Shown: positions 1-7,232 of the stretch, in pieces | How positions within the stretch are numbered: the first letter of the stretch is position 1 | Layout: each line of letters begins with the position of its first letter | DNA from: Gemmatimonadota bacterium | GTDB taxonomy: Bacteria > Gemmatimonadota > Gemmatimonadetes > Longimicrobiales > UBA6960 | DNA length: 22,307 nt | Direction: 5' to 3' | Assembly (NCBI GenBank): GCA_002712565.1 | Contig: PAUA01000014.1 | Coordinates: 75,066 to 97,372, forward strand | The notes under the pieces: generated by a model | Databases searched by the model: none | The model's input: the letters and a program-made list of their open reading frames with translations, nothing else | What the model was told of the DNA's origin: nothing | Program-made: the position numbers and the translations under genes

Positions 1-47
1 AGTTGCGAACCGATTCATCGTTCACTCCCTACGGGTGTGGGATCACG

Positions 48-63
48 TCTGGTGGCCACCAGA
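48..63. promoter_or_regulatory. 16-bp perfect palindrome upstream of the ThuA-like gene
   Basis: The sequence TCTGGTGGCCACCAGA is a perfect inverted repeat with no spacer, lying about 155 bases before the ThuA-like start codon. A symmetric site of this length could be an operator for a dimeric regulator, or simply chance in GC-rich DNA. The rest of the first 219 bases shows no gene that I can support and no clear -35/-10 pair. Confidence 0.25.
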
Positions 64-219
64 GTTGCTTCCTCTCGGCCCCGATGCCCGTGGGACCTTC
101 GAACCGAGAACGTAGGACAGGACGCCTGGGACCGCTAATCCTCCCTTCCCTCTTTCCGCCCCGGGATGTGACGTGCCATAATGACCGTTCTCGCACCACC
201 GCTACCTAGGAGCCCGGCC

Positions 220-1107
220 ATGATCAAGAATCGAAAATACTCGCTAGCCTCGACACTATGGATCAGCTGCGTCTTGGCAGTGGCCGGAGCTGCCCTCCTC
301 GGCGAAAGAGCGGCTGCCCAGCAGCAGCCCAGCAGGCTGCTCTTCCTCACCCACGCCGGATTGTACAAGCACACCAGCCTCGGGCCCGCCGAACTCGCCG
401 TGACCTCGTGGGGACAGCGCGCGGGATTCGAGGTGACGACACTGCAGGGATACCAACAGGACGCCGAGAGCCTGGATCTCTCGATCATCTCGGCGGATTA
501 TCTGGCCCAGTTCGACGGTGTCATGATGATGACCAACGGCAATCTGCCTCTCACTGACTCGCAGAAGAGTGCGCTGATCAATTTCGTGAACGATGGCGGT
601 GGCTTCGTCGGTGTCCACTGCGCGGCTCTGACCCTCTACAACACTCCGGAGTTCGGGGAGATGCTGGGCGGCTATTTCCGCCAAGCGATCCAGCAGAACC
701 ACGTCTTCGTTCTCAATGTCGAGGACACGAACCATCCCGCGACGAGAATGCTGGGAGACAGTTGGCCAATCGTCGACGAGCTCTACCTGTACGGCACGGC
801 ACCGTGGAGGGCGGACCGACCCGAAGAGAACGTGGACGTGCTCTTCGGCAACCAGATCCCGATCGGATTTTCACGCGATCGCGTACACGTATTACTCAGC
901 ATCGATACCGGAAAGACCGACCTGGGGGGGCTCGACGGCGTGCAGGCGGGTGGCGACTACCCCCAGTCTTGGTACCAAGACTTCGGCGAGGGCAGATCGT
1001 TCTACACTTCGCTCGGCCACCGGGACGATATCTGGAGCAATGACCCGGTCTTCCGAGCCCATGTCACCGGGGGCATCCGGTGGGCGCTGGGACTGGAGGA
1101 AGGTTAA
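220..1107 (+). CDS. Secreted ThuA-like domain protein
   Basis: The 295-residue product starts at an ATG preceded by AGGAG (208-212) with a 7-base spacer. An ATG at 181 in the same frame has no such site. Residues 1-33 form a Sec signal peptide: a basic start (KNRK), a hydrophobic core and an AAA/Q cleavage site. The mature part resembles the ThuA family, a class I glutamine-amidotransferase-like fold named for trehalose utilisation. Supporting stretches are LFLTHAGLYKHTS near residue 40, GGGFVGVHCA around residue 130 and FYTSLGHRDDIW near the end. Secreted ThuA-like proteins are common beside sugar-oxidoreductase genes, but no sugar gene is adjacent here, so the substrate is unknown. It converges on the VOC gene, with only 4 bases between the two ends and no room for a terminator. 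Confidence 0.85.
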   Translation: MIKNRKYSLASTLWISCVLAVAGAALLGERAAAQQQPSRLLFLTHAGLYKHTSLGPAELAVTSWGQRAGFEVTTLQGYQQDAESLDLSIISADYLAQFDGVMMMTNGNLPLTDSQKSALINFVNDGGGFVGVHCAALTLYNTPEFGEMLGGYFRQAIQQNHVFVLNVEDTNHPATRMLGDSWPIVDELYLYGTAPWRADRPEENVDVLFGNQIPIGFSRDRVHVLLSIDTGKTDLGGLDGVQAGGDYPQSWYQDFGEGRSFYTSLGHRDDIWSNDPVFRAHVTGGIRWALGLEEG

Positions 1108-1111
1108 CCTC

Positions 1112-1648
1112 TTACGAATACCGGATGAATTCGAGCAAATTCCCGTCCGGATCGCGGATATAGACGCTCTGACCTACCGCGTCTCCACCGTCACGTCCAC
1201 CGGCCCGCTCCCCCTCCGCAACGATCTCAGCCTCAGCACGCGCCAACACCTCGGCAAGCGCGGCCTCTGAGCCTTCCCACACCCAACAGAAGTCGCCGCA
1301 CGGCGGCTGCGCTGCGGCCGCTCGAAGCGTAAACGTCCCGCTCTGCCATAGAGACGGACGGTGGAAGTTGATCTTCTGATCGCCAAAATGAATGGAAACG
1401 ATTTGCCCGGCCTCACGCACGCCGAACCCGAGCTCTCGATAGAACGACACCATCTCCTCGACGTTCTGGATCGGAATCGCGACGTGATCGAGAGCCACGA
1501 TCCCCCGCGCCTGGCTCATGGTTGCCGCAACGCGACCAGCGAACGCGCTCGATGCCGAGACCGCAGCGCCCGTGGCGAGCACCTGTTTGATGAAGGAGCG
1601 ACGGGCGCTGGACTGTCTTGAGATCACGGCCGTTTTCGGACTGCTCAT
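1112..1648 (-). CDS. Tat-exported VOC (glyoxalase/dioxygenase-fold) protein
   Basis: The product has 178 residues. The start is set by a strong AGGAGG (complement of 1654-1659) 5 bases before the ATG; a longer reading frame continues upstream without comparable support. Residues 1-42 form a twin-arginine signal (ARRSFIK with R16-R17, then a hydrophobic Ala-rich stretch), so the protein probably leaves the cytoplasm folded. Residues 50-178 are a single VOC module: LDHVAIPI with H55, INFHRP with H96 and the closing DPDGNLLEF with E173 are plausible metal ligands. VOC proteins include glyoxalase I, extradiol dioxygenases and resistance proteins; the reaction here cannot be told. C117 and C121 are close together and could matter after export. 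Upstream lies an 11-bp tandem repeat that runs into the ribosome binding site. Confidence 0.85.
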   Translation of the reverse strand: MSSPKTAVISRQSSARRSFIKQVLATGAAVSASSAFAGRVAATMSQARGIVALDHVAIPIQNVEEMVSFYRELGFGVREAGQIVSIHFGDQKINFHRPSLWQSGTFTLRAAAAQPPCGDFCWVWEGSEAALAEVLARAEAEIVAEGERAGGRDGGDAVGQSVYIRDPDGNLLEFIRYS

Positions 1649-1656
1649 CGTTTCCT

Positions 1657-1700
1657 CCTGAGCTTCACCTGAGCTTCGCCTGAGTTTCACCTGTGTTTCC
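1657..1700. repeat. Four tandem copies of an 11-bp unit before the VOC gene
   Basis: The units on the plus strand are CCTGAGCTTCA (1657), CCTGAGCTTCG (1668), CCTGAGTTTCA (1679) and CCTGTGTTTCC (1690). The last one is the most diverged. On the coding strand of the VOC gene each unit ends in CAGG, and the gene-proximal copy supplies part of the AGGAGG ribosome binding site. Eleven bases is not a multiple of three, so the repeat is not a coding repeat. Confidence 0.85.
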
Positions 1701-1831
1701 CCGTGACTGGTCATGGGTGACAACAGTCCTCTTCCCAACACATTCTGTCCAGTCCTCTTGTCGGGCTTAACACTCGGTGCCCCTTAGGGGTCTGTATTTC
1801 ACGTTTGTGATGCCTCTAACCGGAGTATCTT

Positions 1832-2254
1832 ATGAAGCACGGCGCCCTTCTTACTGCCCTGCTCACTGCAGCAGTGGTGGCCATGGCACCCGCACCGGCC
1901 TCGGCTCAAGACTTGGCCGGAATGTGGGAGCTCTCCCAGGAGACTGGACGCGGCACACGGACCTCGACGCTCTCGCTTACCGTAGATGGCATGACGCTCA
2001 CCGGAACTGTCACCACCACGCGCGGTCGTCGTGGCGGTGGTGGTGGTGGTGGCCCCCAGGCCGTTGCGATCTCGGACGGGAAGATCGACGGGAGCTCGTT
2101 CTCGTTCACGCTCACTCGGACCTTCGGCGACAACACCATCACGCAGACGTACTCGGGTACCATCGATGGTGCGACCCTCACGGGGACCATTGAGGGCGGC
2201 GGCCGCGGTGGCGGCGGACAGCCACGGCCGTTCACGGGGAAACGTCCCTCATAA
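1832..2254 (+). CDS. Small secreted Gly-rich beta-strand protein of unknown function
   Basis: I do not recognise a named family. The 140-residue product begins at an ATG with CGGAG (1821-1825) 6 bases upstream. Residues 1-25 form a signal peptide ending ASA/Q. The mature protein alternates Thr/Ser-rich strands (LSLTVDGMTLTGTV, FSFTLTRTFGDNTITQTYSG, TIDGATLTGTIEGGG), which looks like a small beta-barrel or beta-sandwich, perhaps lipocalin-like. Two Gly/Arg-rich insertions interrupt it. The first is seven glycines encoded by GGC, five GGT codons and GGC (2033-2053), a trinucleotide run able to change in length. It is divergent from the VOC gene across 183 bases and probably transcribed alone. 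Confidence 0.7.
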   Translation: MKHGALLTALLTAAVVAMAPAPASAQDLAGMWELSQETGRGTRTSTLSLTVDGMTLTGTVTTTRGRRGGGGGGGPQAVAISDGKIDGSSFSFTLTRTFGDNTITQTYSGTIDGATLTGTIEGGGRGGGGQPRPFTGKRPS

Positions 2255-2259
2255 GCAGA

Positions 2260-2290
2260 GTTCCTGGTCGTAGCAAACGTTCCTGGTCGT
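2260..2290. repeat. 12-bp direct repeat just after the Gly-rich gene
   Basis: GTTCCTGGTCGT occurs at 2260-2271 and again at 2279-2290, a 19-base period, beginning 5 bases after the stop codon at 2252-2254. There is no inverted partner, so it does not look like a terminator. It lies at the edge of the degenerate region that follows. Confidence 0.6.
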
Positions 2291-2291
2291 T

Positions 2292-2429
2292 CTAACAGCG
2301 CCCCGAGTGGGCGGCGACTCGGACTACGTGTCGAGGTTCTAAGCACAACGGGTTGAATACCCAGAGACCGGAGTGCATGTCGCTGAGGTAGATCAGCCCG
2401 TTGTGCAGTTGGGGAGCCCAAGTGCAGGT
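2292..2429 (-). pseudogene. 3' remnant of an LVIVD-type beta-propeller-like protein
   Basis: Read on the minus strand from 2429, the frame gives TCTWAPQLHNGLIYLSDM followed by HSGLWVFNP, then a weaker tail to a stop at 2292-2294. The pattern of a short Trp-containing strand, HNGLIYLSDM and a closing GLWVF is what I associate with the last repeat of secreted LVIVD/propeller-like proteins. The recognisable part covers only 2343-2429; upstream the frame loses character and hits a stop at 2475-2477. No start codon with a ribosome site is present. I read it as the surviving end of a gene whose front was deleted. The family assignment rests on memory of the motif only. Confidence 0.4.
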
Positions 2430-2460
2430 CCCGCTACCACTCGTGCGGTTCGGTGCCGGA

Positions 2461-2571
2461 TTGGGTCTATCACCTCAGGACATACAGTTCGTTATTGCCT
2501 TTCTGCACACGTTGACCGACACCAGCTACGTCAACAATCCCGATCTGTCCAACCCGTTTGGTAATCCATAA
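2461..2571 (+). pseudogene. 3' remnant of a cytochrome c peroxidase-like gene
   Basis: The plus-strand frame from 2461 reads LGLSPQDIQFVIAFLHTL and then TDTSYVNNPDLSNPFGNP before a TAA at 2569-2571. This is very like the C-terminus of MauG/di-haem cytochrome c peroxidase-like proteins, where a helix of the type DIxxLVAFLxTLTD is followed by a Pro/Asn-rich tail. The haem motifs (CxxCH) and everything else upstream are missing, and the same frame is closed by a TAG at 2389-2391. There is no plausible start. It lies back to back with the minus-strand remnant at 2292-2429, and the two 5' edges nearly meet around 2430-2460. Confidence 0.5.
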
Positions 2572-2600
2572 CACGTAGACAACTCAAACAAGCAGACGAC

Positions 2601-4001
2601 TCAGCCCAAGACCTCCTGGCAACCGCGCTCTACGCCTACTTTCACCGCATCGACAATCTCGTCGACATCCGCTCTGGTGACGATCAAGGGCGGGGCGACG
2701 TTGATGGTGTTGTTCAAGCCGGGAACGCTCCTGGTAGTCTTGCCAACTAGCACGCCCTCCTCGGTGATCCTTCGCATGACCGCGTTCATCACGTCCTCGC
2801 TCACGGGCGTCCTCGAGGACTTGTCTTCCACGAGCTCCAGGCCGGCAAACAGTCCCTTGCCTCGGACATCCCCGACGTACTCGTAGTCGGACAGCTCCCG
2901 AAGGCGGTCGCAGAGGTAATCCCCGACGAGGCGAGCGTTTTCAACGAGGTCTTCCTCCTCGATGATGCGCAGGTTCTCCAGGCCGGCCGCAAACCCGGCG
3001 GTGCAGCCACCGTACGTACTGATGTCCCGGAAATAGGCGTACTTGCGACTCGGATCGTGGACGAACTTCTCGAAAATATCGCTTCGAACGGCCGTAGCCG
3101 AGATCGGCGCGTAGGCGCTGGCCATGCCCTTGGCCATGGTCACGATGTCCGGCGTGAAGTCATAGTGCTCGAAACCGAACATCGACCCGGTCCGCCCAAA
3201 GCCGCAGACGACCTCGTCGATGATCAGAATGACACCGTATCTTCTGCAGATCTCCTGAATGATGGGGTAGTATTCCTCGACCGGGGGAATGACACCGCCA
3301 CCCGCCGTGATCGGCTCGAGAATGACGGCGCCCACCGTCTCGGGACCCTCCTCCCGGATCACATCCTCCAGGGCACGGGCGCACTCGATGTTACAATCGG
3401 GATAGGCTAGGCCAAAGGGACAGCGATAGCACAGGGCGTGGGGGATGCCCACAAATCCGTCCGGGAATGGGCCGTACGCCTCTTCGCGCTCCGGCTGACC
3501 TGATGCGGCCAGGCAGGCGATCGTGGTTCCGTGATAGTCACGGTCGCGGTACAGCACCTTGGACTTCGTGTTCTCGTTCAAGTGAGCGATCTGCCGGACC
3601 ATCTTGAAGGCCTTTTCGTTGGCCTCGGAGCCACTGCCTGCAAAAAAGACATGGTCCAAACCGGGCAGCAGGTCGGTCAGTTTCTCCGCGAACTGGGCCG
3701 CCGGAATCGTCCCGGCTACTCCAGCGTAGTAGGGCAACTTCACCAACTGGTCGTATATGACCCTCGCGATGCTCTCGCGCCCATAGCCGACGTTGACGCA
3801 CCAAACGCCGCCCGAGGCGCCGTCCAGATACTCGTTTCCATCAATGTCCTTGAGCCGAACCCCCTCGCCCTCAACGAAGACCTTCGGATCCTGCGACTCG
3901 AAAATCTTGTGCTGAACCATGTGATGCCACAGATGCTTCTTGTCCTTCTCGATGATGTCTCGGGCATCATAATTGGACAGCAAGTCTTTCGTATCGGACA
4001 T
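2601..4001 (-). CDS. tpa: Taurine-pyruvate aminotransferase (class III, PLP)
   Basis: The 466-residue product moves the amino group of taurine to pyruvate, giving sulfoacetaldehyde and alanine in the cytoplasm. It is a full-length class III aminotransferase: GGVWCVNVGYGRESIA around residues 64-80, GSGSEANEKA at 122-131 for the cofactor phosphate, IIDEVVCGFGRTG at 260-272 with D262, and TMAKGM with the PLP lysine K291. The GGVWCVNVGYGR stretch and the Cys-rich segment CYRCPFGLAYPDCNIEC (191-207) are what I expect of Tpa rather than of ornithine or beta-alanine aminotransferases. It is the third gene of the unit, 30 bases after xsc. That neighbour is the strongest argument for taurine as substrate. 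Other omega-amino acids cannot be excluded from sequence alone. Confidence 0.87.
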   Translation of the reverse strand: MSDTKDLLSNYDARDIIEKDKKHLWHHMVQHKIFESQDPKVFVEGEGVRLKDIDGNEYLDGASGGVWCVNVGYGRESIARVIYDQLVKLPYYAGVAGTIPAAQFAEKLTDLLPGLDHVFFAGSGSEANEKAFKMVRQIAHLNENTKSKVLYRDRDYHGTTIACLAASGQPEREEAYGPFPDGFVGIPHALCYRCPFGLAYPDCNIECARALEDVIREEGPETVGAVILEPITAGGGVIPPVEEYYPIIQEICRRYGVILIIDEVVCGFGRTGSMFGFEHYDFTPDIVTMAKGMASAYAPISATAVRSDIFEKFVHDPSRKYAYFRDISTYGGCTAGFAAGLENLRIIEEEDLVENARLVGDYLCDRLRELSDYEYVGDVRGKGLFAGLELVEDKSSRTPVSEDVMNAVMRRITEEGVLVGKTTRSVPGLNNTINVAPPLIVTRADVDEIVDAVKVGVERGCQEVLG

Positions 4002-4031
4002 AGGTGTTTCTGCTTCTCTTGTGTCCTGCTT

Positions 4032-5762
4032 CTATTCCAGACTCAGGTGTGCGTACTTGTCGAGATGGCGGGTCGGCATCTCCAGTGCATCCCGTCGGAA
4101 AGGCTCCGCCAGCACCTTTTCTCCGCCCTCGACAACGGCGTTGATCACGCAGGGTTTGCCGGAAGCGATGGCTTCCCGAACCACGTCCTGCACATCCTGG
4201 TAGTCCTCGACGGTAAACCCCTTGGCACCCATCGCCTCGGCCACTTTGGCGAAATCAGGATTGTCCGGAAGGTTTACCCCGACGAAGCGGTCGCCGTAAA
4301 AGTCGATCTGATTCTTCTTCTCCGCCCCCCATTCGTGGTTGTTGATGACGATGGCGACGACCGGAATGTCCTCCCGGACGGCGGTCATCACTTCGCTCAA
4401 CCCACTGATACCCCACGCGCCGTCCCCCTGAATCGCGAAGACGGGCGCATCCGGCTTGCCAATCTTGGCCCCCATGGCGCAGCCGTAGGCGAACCCACAG
4501 TTGCCCCAGGTCAGGGCAGCGAGGTGCTGTCGGGGCCCGTTGAATCTGAGATACCCGTTGGTGATGGAGCAGGCATTGCCGATGTCCGTGGTCACCAGCG
4601 CGTCCTCGGGCAGAGCGCGAGTCAGTTCCCAGAGAAAGCGCCGCGGATGCATCAGCTCGTTCGTAGACGACGACCAGTCTTCGAGCTCCTTGTCCCACGT
4701 CTCCTTTTCCCTGGCTACGTCGGCGATGCGCTCTTCGTTTCTCTGCGTGTTCGGCTGGACGTTCTTCAACTCCCGCAGCAACTCCGTCGCGTACTCCTTC
4801 ACGTCGGCCACGGAAAAGACGTTCGGAATCTTGCTCAAGCCCCATTGCTTCAGGTCTCTGTCCACCTGAATGAGCTTGGCCTCCTCGGGCCAGTAGGTGA
4901 TCCCGTACTGGGGGAGCAGGCCGAAGATCCCCAGTCTGGTTCCCAAGGCCAACACCACATCCGCTTTGGCGAGGGTCCGCATGGCTGCCTTGGAGCCGCA
5001 GTAGCCGATCGGTCCGCAGCCGAGTTCGTGACTGTACGGAAAGGTGTCGTTGTGTAGATATGTGTTGACCACCGGCGCGCTCAGGTACTCCGCCAAGGCC
5101 GTGATCTCGTCCAGGGCGTCGCCCTGACTGACGCCCGCCCCCGAGACGATCACTGGATAGTCGGCAGCCTTCAGCAGGCCGATCGCAGCTTCAATATCCC
5201 TGTGGGGCGGACGACCCGCCCCCAGAGTCGGAGTGGCAACGATCTCATCTTCGATGTCGCCATAGAAATAGTCCCGGGGAATGTTCAGGTGGGTCGGGCC
5301 GAGCTCGGCCTTGGCCCGATAGAAGCAGCGCCTGGCCAGCTCGGCCATACGATCCGGGCGGTTGACCCGCACCTGGTAGACCGTCTGCTTCTCGAACATG
5401 GGCATCTGGTCGAGCTCTTGAAAGCCGCCCGTACCGATCCCCTTGGACCCCGTCTCGGGAGTGATGGCCACTACCGGAGAATGCGCCCAGTACGCTGCAG
5501 CGATGGCGGAGACAAAATTCGCCGCGCCCGGCCCGTTCTGAGCAATGCAGGCCTGAGGCCTTCCGGTCACCCTGGCCAAACCGTCGGCAGCGTGCGCGGC
5601 CGCCTGCTCGTGGGCCACTGGAATGAACCGAATACCAGCGTCTGGGAACAGGTCCAGCGCGTCCATGAACGCCGATCCAACCAAGCCGAACACGTCCTTC
5701 ACTCCTTCGGCCACGAGTGTCTCGACCAGCGCCTCAGAGGAGGTCATCTTTTTCTTCGCCAT
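4032..5762 (-). CDS. xsc: Sulfoacetaldehyde acetyltransferase (ThDP-dependent)
   Basis: The 576-residue product converts sulfoacetaldehyde and phosphate to acetyl phosphate and sulfite, the carbon-sulfur bond-breaking step of taurine dissimilation. It has the three-domain layout of acetolactate synthase-like enzymes: an N-terminal Pyr domain with the catalytic glutamate in AHEQAAAH (E52), a middle domain with GTRLGIFGLLPQYGITYWP, and a C-terminal PP domain with the ThDP motif GDGAWGISGL (about 443) through INN. Family-specific marks are GIGTGGFQELDQMPMF, GPIGYCGSKAAMRTL and EWGAEKKNQIDFYGDRFVG, which match Xsc and not acetolactate synthase or oxalyl-CoA decarboxylase. The ATG has a GAGAGG-like site upstream. 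It sits between the symporter (36-base gap) and tpa (30-base gap), so the three are probably one transcript. Confidence 0.93.
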   Translation of the reverse strand: MAKKKMTSSEALVETLVAEGVKDVFGLVGSAFMDALDLFPDAGIRFIPVAHEQAAAHAADGLARVTGRPQACIAQNGPGAANFVSAIAAAYWAHSPVVAITPETGSKGIGTGGFQELDQMPMFEKQTVYQVRVNRPDRMAELARRCFYRAKAELGPTHLNIPRDYFYGDIEDEIVATPTLGAGRPPHRDIEAAIGLLKAADYPVIVSGAGVSQGDALDEITALAEYLSAPVVNTYLHNDTFPYSHELGCGPIGYCGSKAAMRTLAKADVVLALGTRLGIFGLLPQYGITYWPEEAKLIQVDRDLKQWGLSKIPNVFSVADVKEYATELLRELKNVQPNTQRNEERIADVAREKETWDKELEDWSSSTNELMHPRRFLWELTRALPEDALVTTDIGNACSITNGYLRFNGPRQHLAALTWGNCGFAYGCAMGAKIGKPDAPVFAIQGDGAWGISGLSEVMTAVREDIPVVAIVINNHEWGAEKKNQIDFYGDRFVGVNLPDNPDFAKVAEAMGAKGFTVEDYQDVQDVVREAIASGKPCVINAVVEGGEKVLAEPFRRDALEMPTRHLDKYAHLSLE

Positions 5763-5798
5763 CTCTAGCCTCTCAGTTGCCCACGAAAAGACCCGAAA

Positions 5799-7232
5799 TC
5801 AATAACGTTCGAGTCTCTCTCGATAAGAAATCATTTCTCTCTTCACCACCGGAGCGAGAAAATACAAGCCCAGAACGTTGGGGATTGCCACCACAAATAC
5901 CAGGGCATCCGACAGATCTACCAGAGCGCCGAGTTGGACACTGCTGCCAAGGACGATGAAGCTGCAGTAGAACAGTTTGAACCCCATATCGGCGAGCCAA
6001 TGCTGTCCGGCGAGGTAGGTGAACGCTTTCAAGCCGTAGTAACCCCAGGAAATCATGGTCGAGTAGGCGAATAACACCGCCGCGATGGACAGTGGGACGG
6101 GTGACCAGGAAAAGACGCTCTCAAACGCGCTTGTGGTCATTTCGATTCCACTGACACCCGAGGAAGCCATTGCCGGATCGTAGACGGTGGTCACGATAAC
6201 CAGAGCCGTAAGGGTGCAGATGACCACCGTGTCGATAAATGGCTCCAGCAGGCTGACGAACCCTTCTGTGACAGGTTCGTCCGTGCGCACAGCAGAGTGG
6301 GCGATCGCAGCCGAGCCGAGGCCGGCTTCGTTGGAAAATACGGCCCGACGGAAGCCGATGATCATGACTCCGATCAAGCCACCACTGATGCCATCGGCGG
6401 TGAAGGCACCCTGCCAGATCTGAACCACGGCGCGGGGCAATTCTGCCGCATTGAACGCCAGAATCGCCAGGGCCAACACTACGTACAACACCGCCATGAA
6501 GGGGACGAGCTTTGAGGTGGTTCTGGCGATGCTCTTGATTCCGCCGACGATCACCAGAGCCACAGTAACGGCCATGACAAGACCCAATATCCAGGCCTTG
6601 TCGTTGAAGAAGCTGTTGCTGCCTCCAGTCACGTCGATCAGAATGGCGGCGGCCTGATTGGACTGAAACATGTTACCGATACCAAGACAGCCCACCACCA
6701 TGCTGGCGGCGTAAAATATCCCCAGCCCACGGCCTAACCGTGGCAGTTTTCTCAGCGCCAGTCCGCGCTGCAGATAATACATGGGCCCACCACTGACGGA
6801 ACCATCACTGTGCGTGCGCCGAAATTTTACTGCGAGTGTGCATTCGGCAAATTTGGTGCTCATGCCAAGCAGGCCAGCGATGATGAGCCACATCGTAGCA
6901 CCGGGCCCACCCAGGGATATAGCCACAGCCACACCGGCGATATTTCCGATCCCGACTGTACCCGATACCGCCGTGGCCAAAGCTTGAAACGGCGTGACTT
7001 CCCCCGGCTGTGACGGATCCGTGTAGCGCCCTCTTACCAGGTCCAGAGCATGTCTGAACCCACGCACATTGATAAAGCCCAGATAGATGGTGAAAAACAG
7101 CCCGCCCACGATGAGCCATGCCACAATCAGAGGCAATTCCGCTCCCCCCACGGGTACAGCATAGAAGATGAACTGGGAGATCAGGTCTGCGAGGGGTCGC
7201 ATCGCCTGGTCAATGGCTTCGTCAACGCTCAT
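5799..7232 (-). CDS. AGCS-family sodium:amino acid symporter
   Basis: The 477-residue integral membrane protein is of the alanine/glycine:cation symporter family, with about ten to eleven hydrophobic segments. Family marks include AVSGTVGIGNIAGVA near residue 90, GGPGATMWLIIAGLLGM near 110, SGGPMYYLQRGL near 150 and FSNEAGLGSAAIAHSAV followed by EPFIDT in the second half. It is the first gene of the operon with xsc and tpa. AGCS proteins usually carry alanine or glycine. Here it may import taurine itself or recover the alanine that Tpa makes; the context favours a role in taurine use but does not decide between these. No strong ribosome site is visible before the ATG at 7232. The 267-base gap to the divergent reductase must hold both promoters, but I cannot point to a convincing one. 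Confidence 0.9.
   Translation of the reverse strand: MSVDEAIDQAMRPLADLISQFIFYAVPVGGAELPLIVAWLIVGGLFFTIYLGFINVRGFRHALDLVRGRYTDPSQPGEVTPFQALATAVSGTVGIGNIAGVAVAISLGGPGATMWLIIAGLLGMSTKFAECTLAVKFRRTHSDGSVSGGPMYYLQRGLALRKLPRLGRGLGIFYAASMVVGCLGIGNMFQSNQAAAILIDVTGGSNSFFNDKAWILGLVMAVTVALVIVGGIKSIARTTSKLVPFMAVLYVVLALAILAFNAAELPRAVVQIWQGAFTADGISGGLIGVMIIGFRRAVFSNEAGLGSAAIAHSAVRTDEPVTEGFVSLLEPFIDTVVICTLTALVIVTTVYDPAMASSGVSGIEMTTSAFESVFSWSPVPLSIAAVLFAYSTMISWGYYGLKAFTYLAGQHWLADMGFKLFYCSFIVLGSSVQLGALVDLSDALVFVVAIPNVLGLYFLAPVVKREMISYRERLERY

Noticed and set aside
1780..1790. CCCC-TTA-GGGG hairpin upstream of the Gly-rich gene
   Set aside because: A 4-bp stem is too short to support as a terminator or operator.
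2373..2564. A 63-codon plus-strand frame in the intergenic scar
   Set aside because: Its residues have no family look, whereas the neighbouring phase (2461-2571) and the minus strand (2343-2429) show recognisable C-termini; it is the wrong phase.
3531..5057. A 508-codon open frame on the plus strand opposite tpa and xsc
   Set aside because: It spans the boundary of two well-supported genes on the other strand and shows no family pattern. In GC-rich DNA, long antisense frames arise from codon bias of the real genes.
4032..5762. Acetolactate synthase or oxalyl-CoA decarboxylase instead of Xsc
   Set aside because: The GTGGFQELDQM, GPIGYCGSKAAM and EWGAEKKN segments match sulfoacetaldehyde acetyltransferase, and tpa is adjacent.
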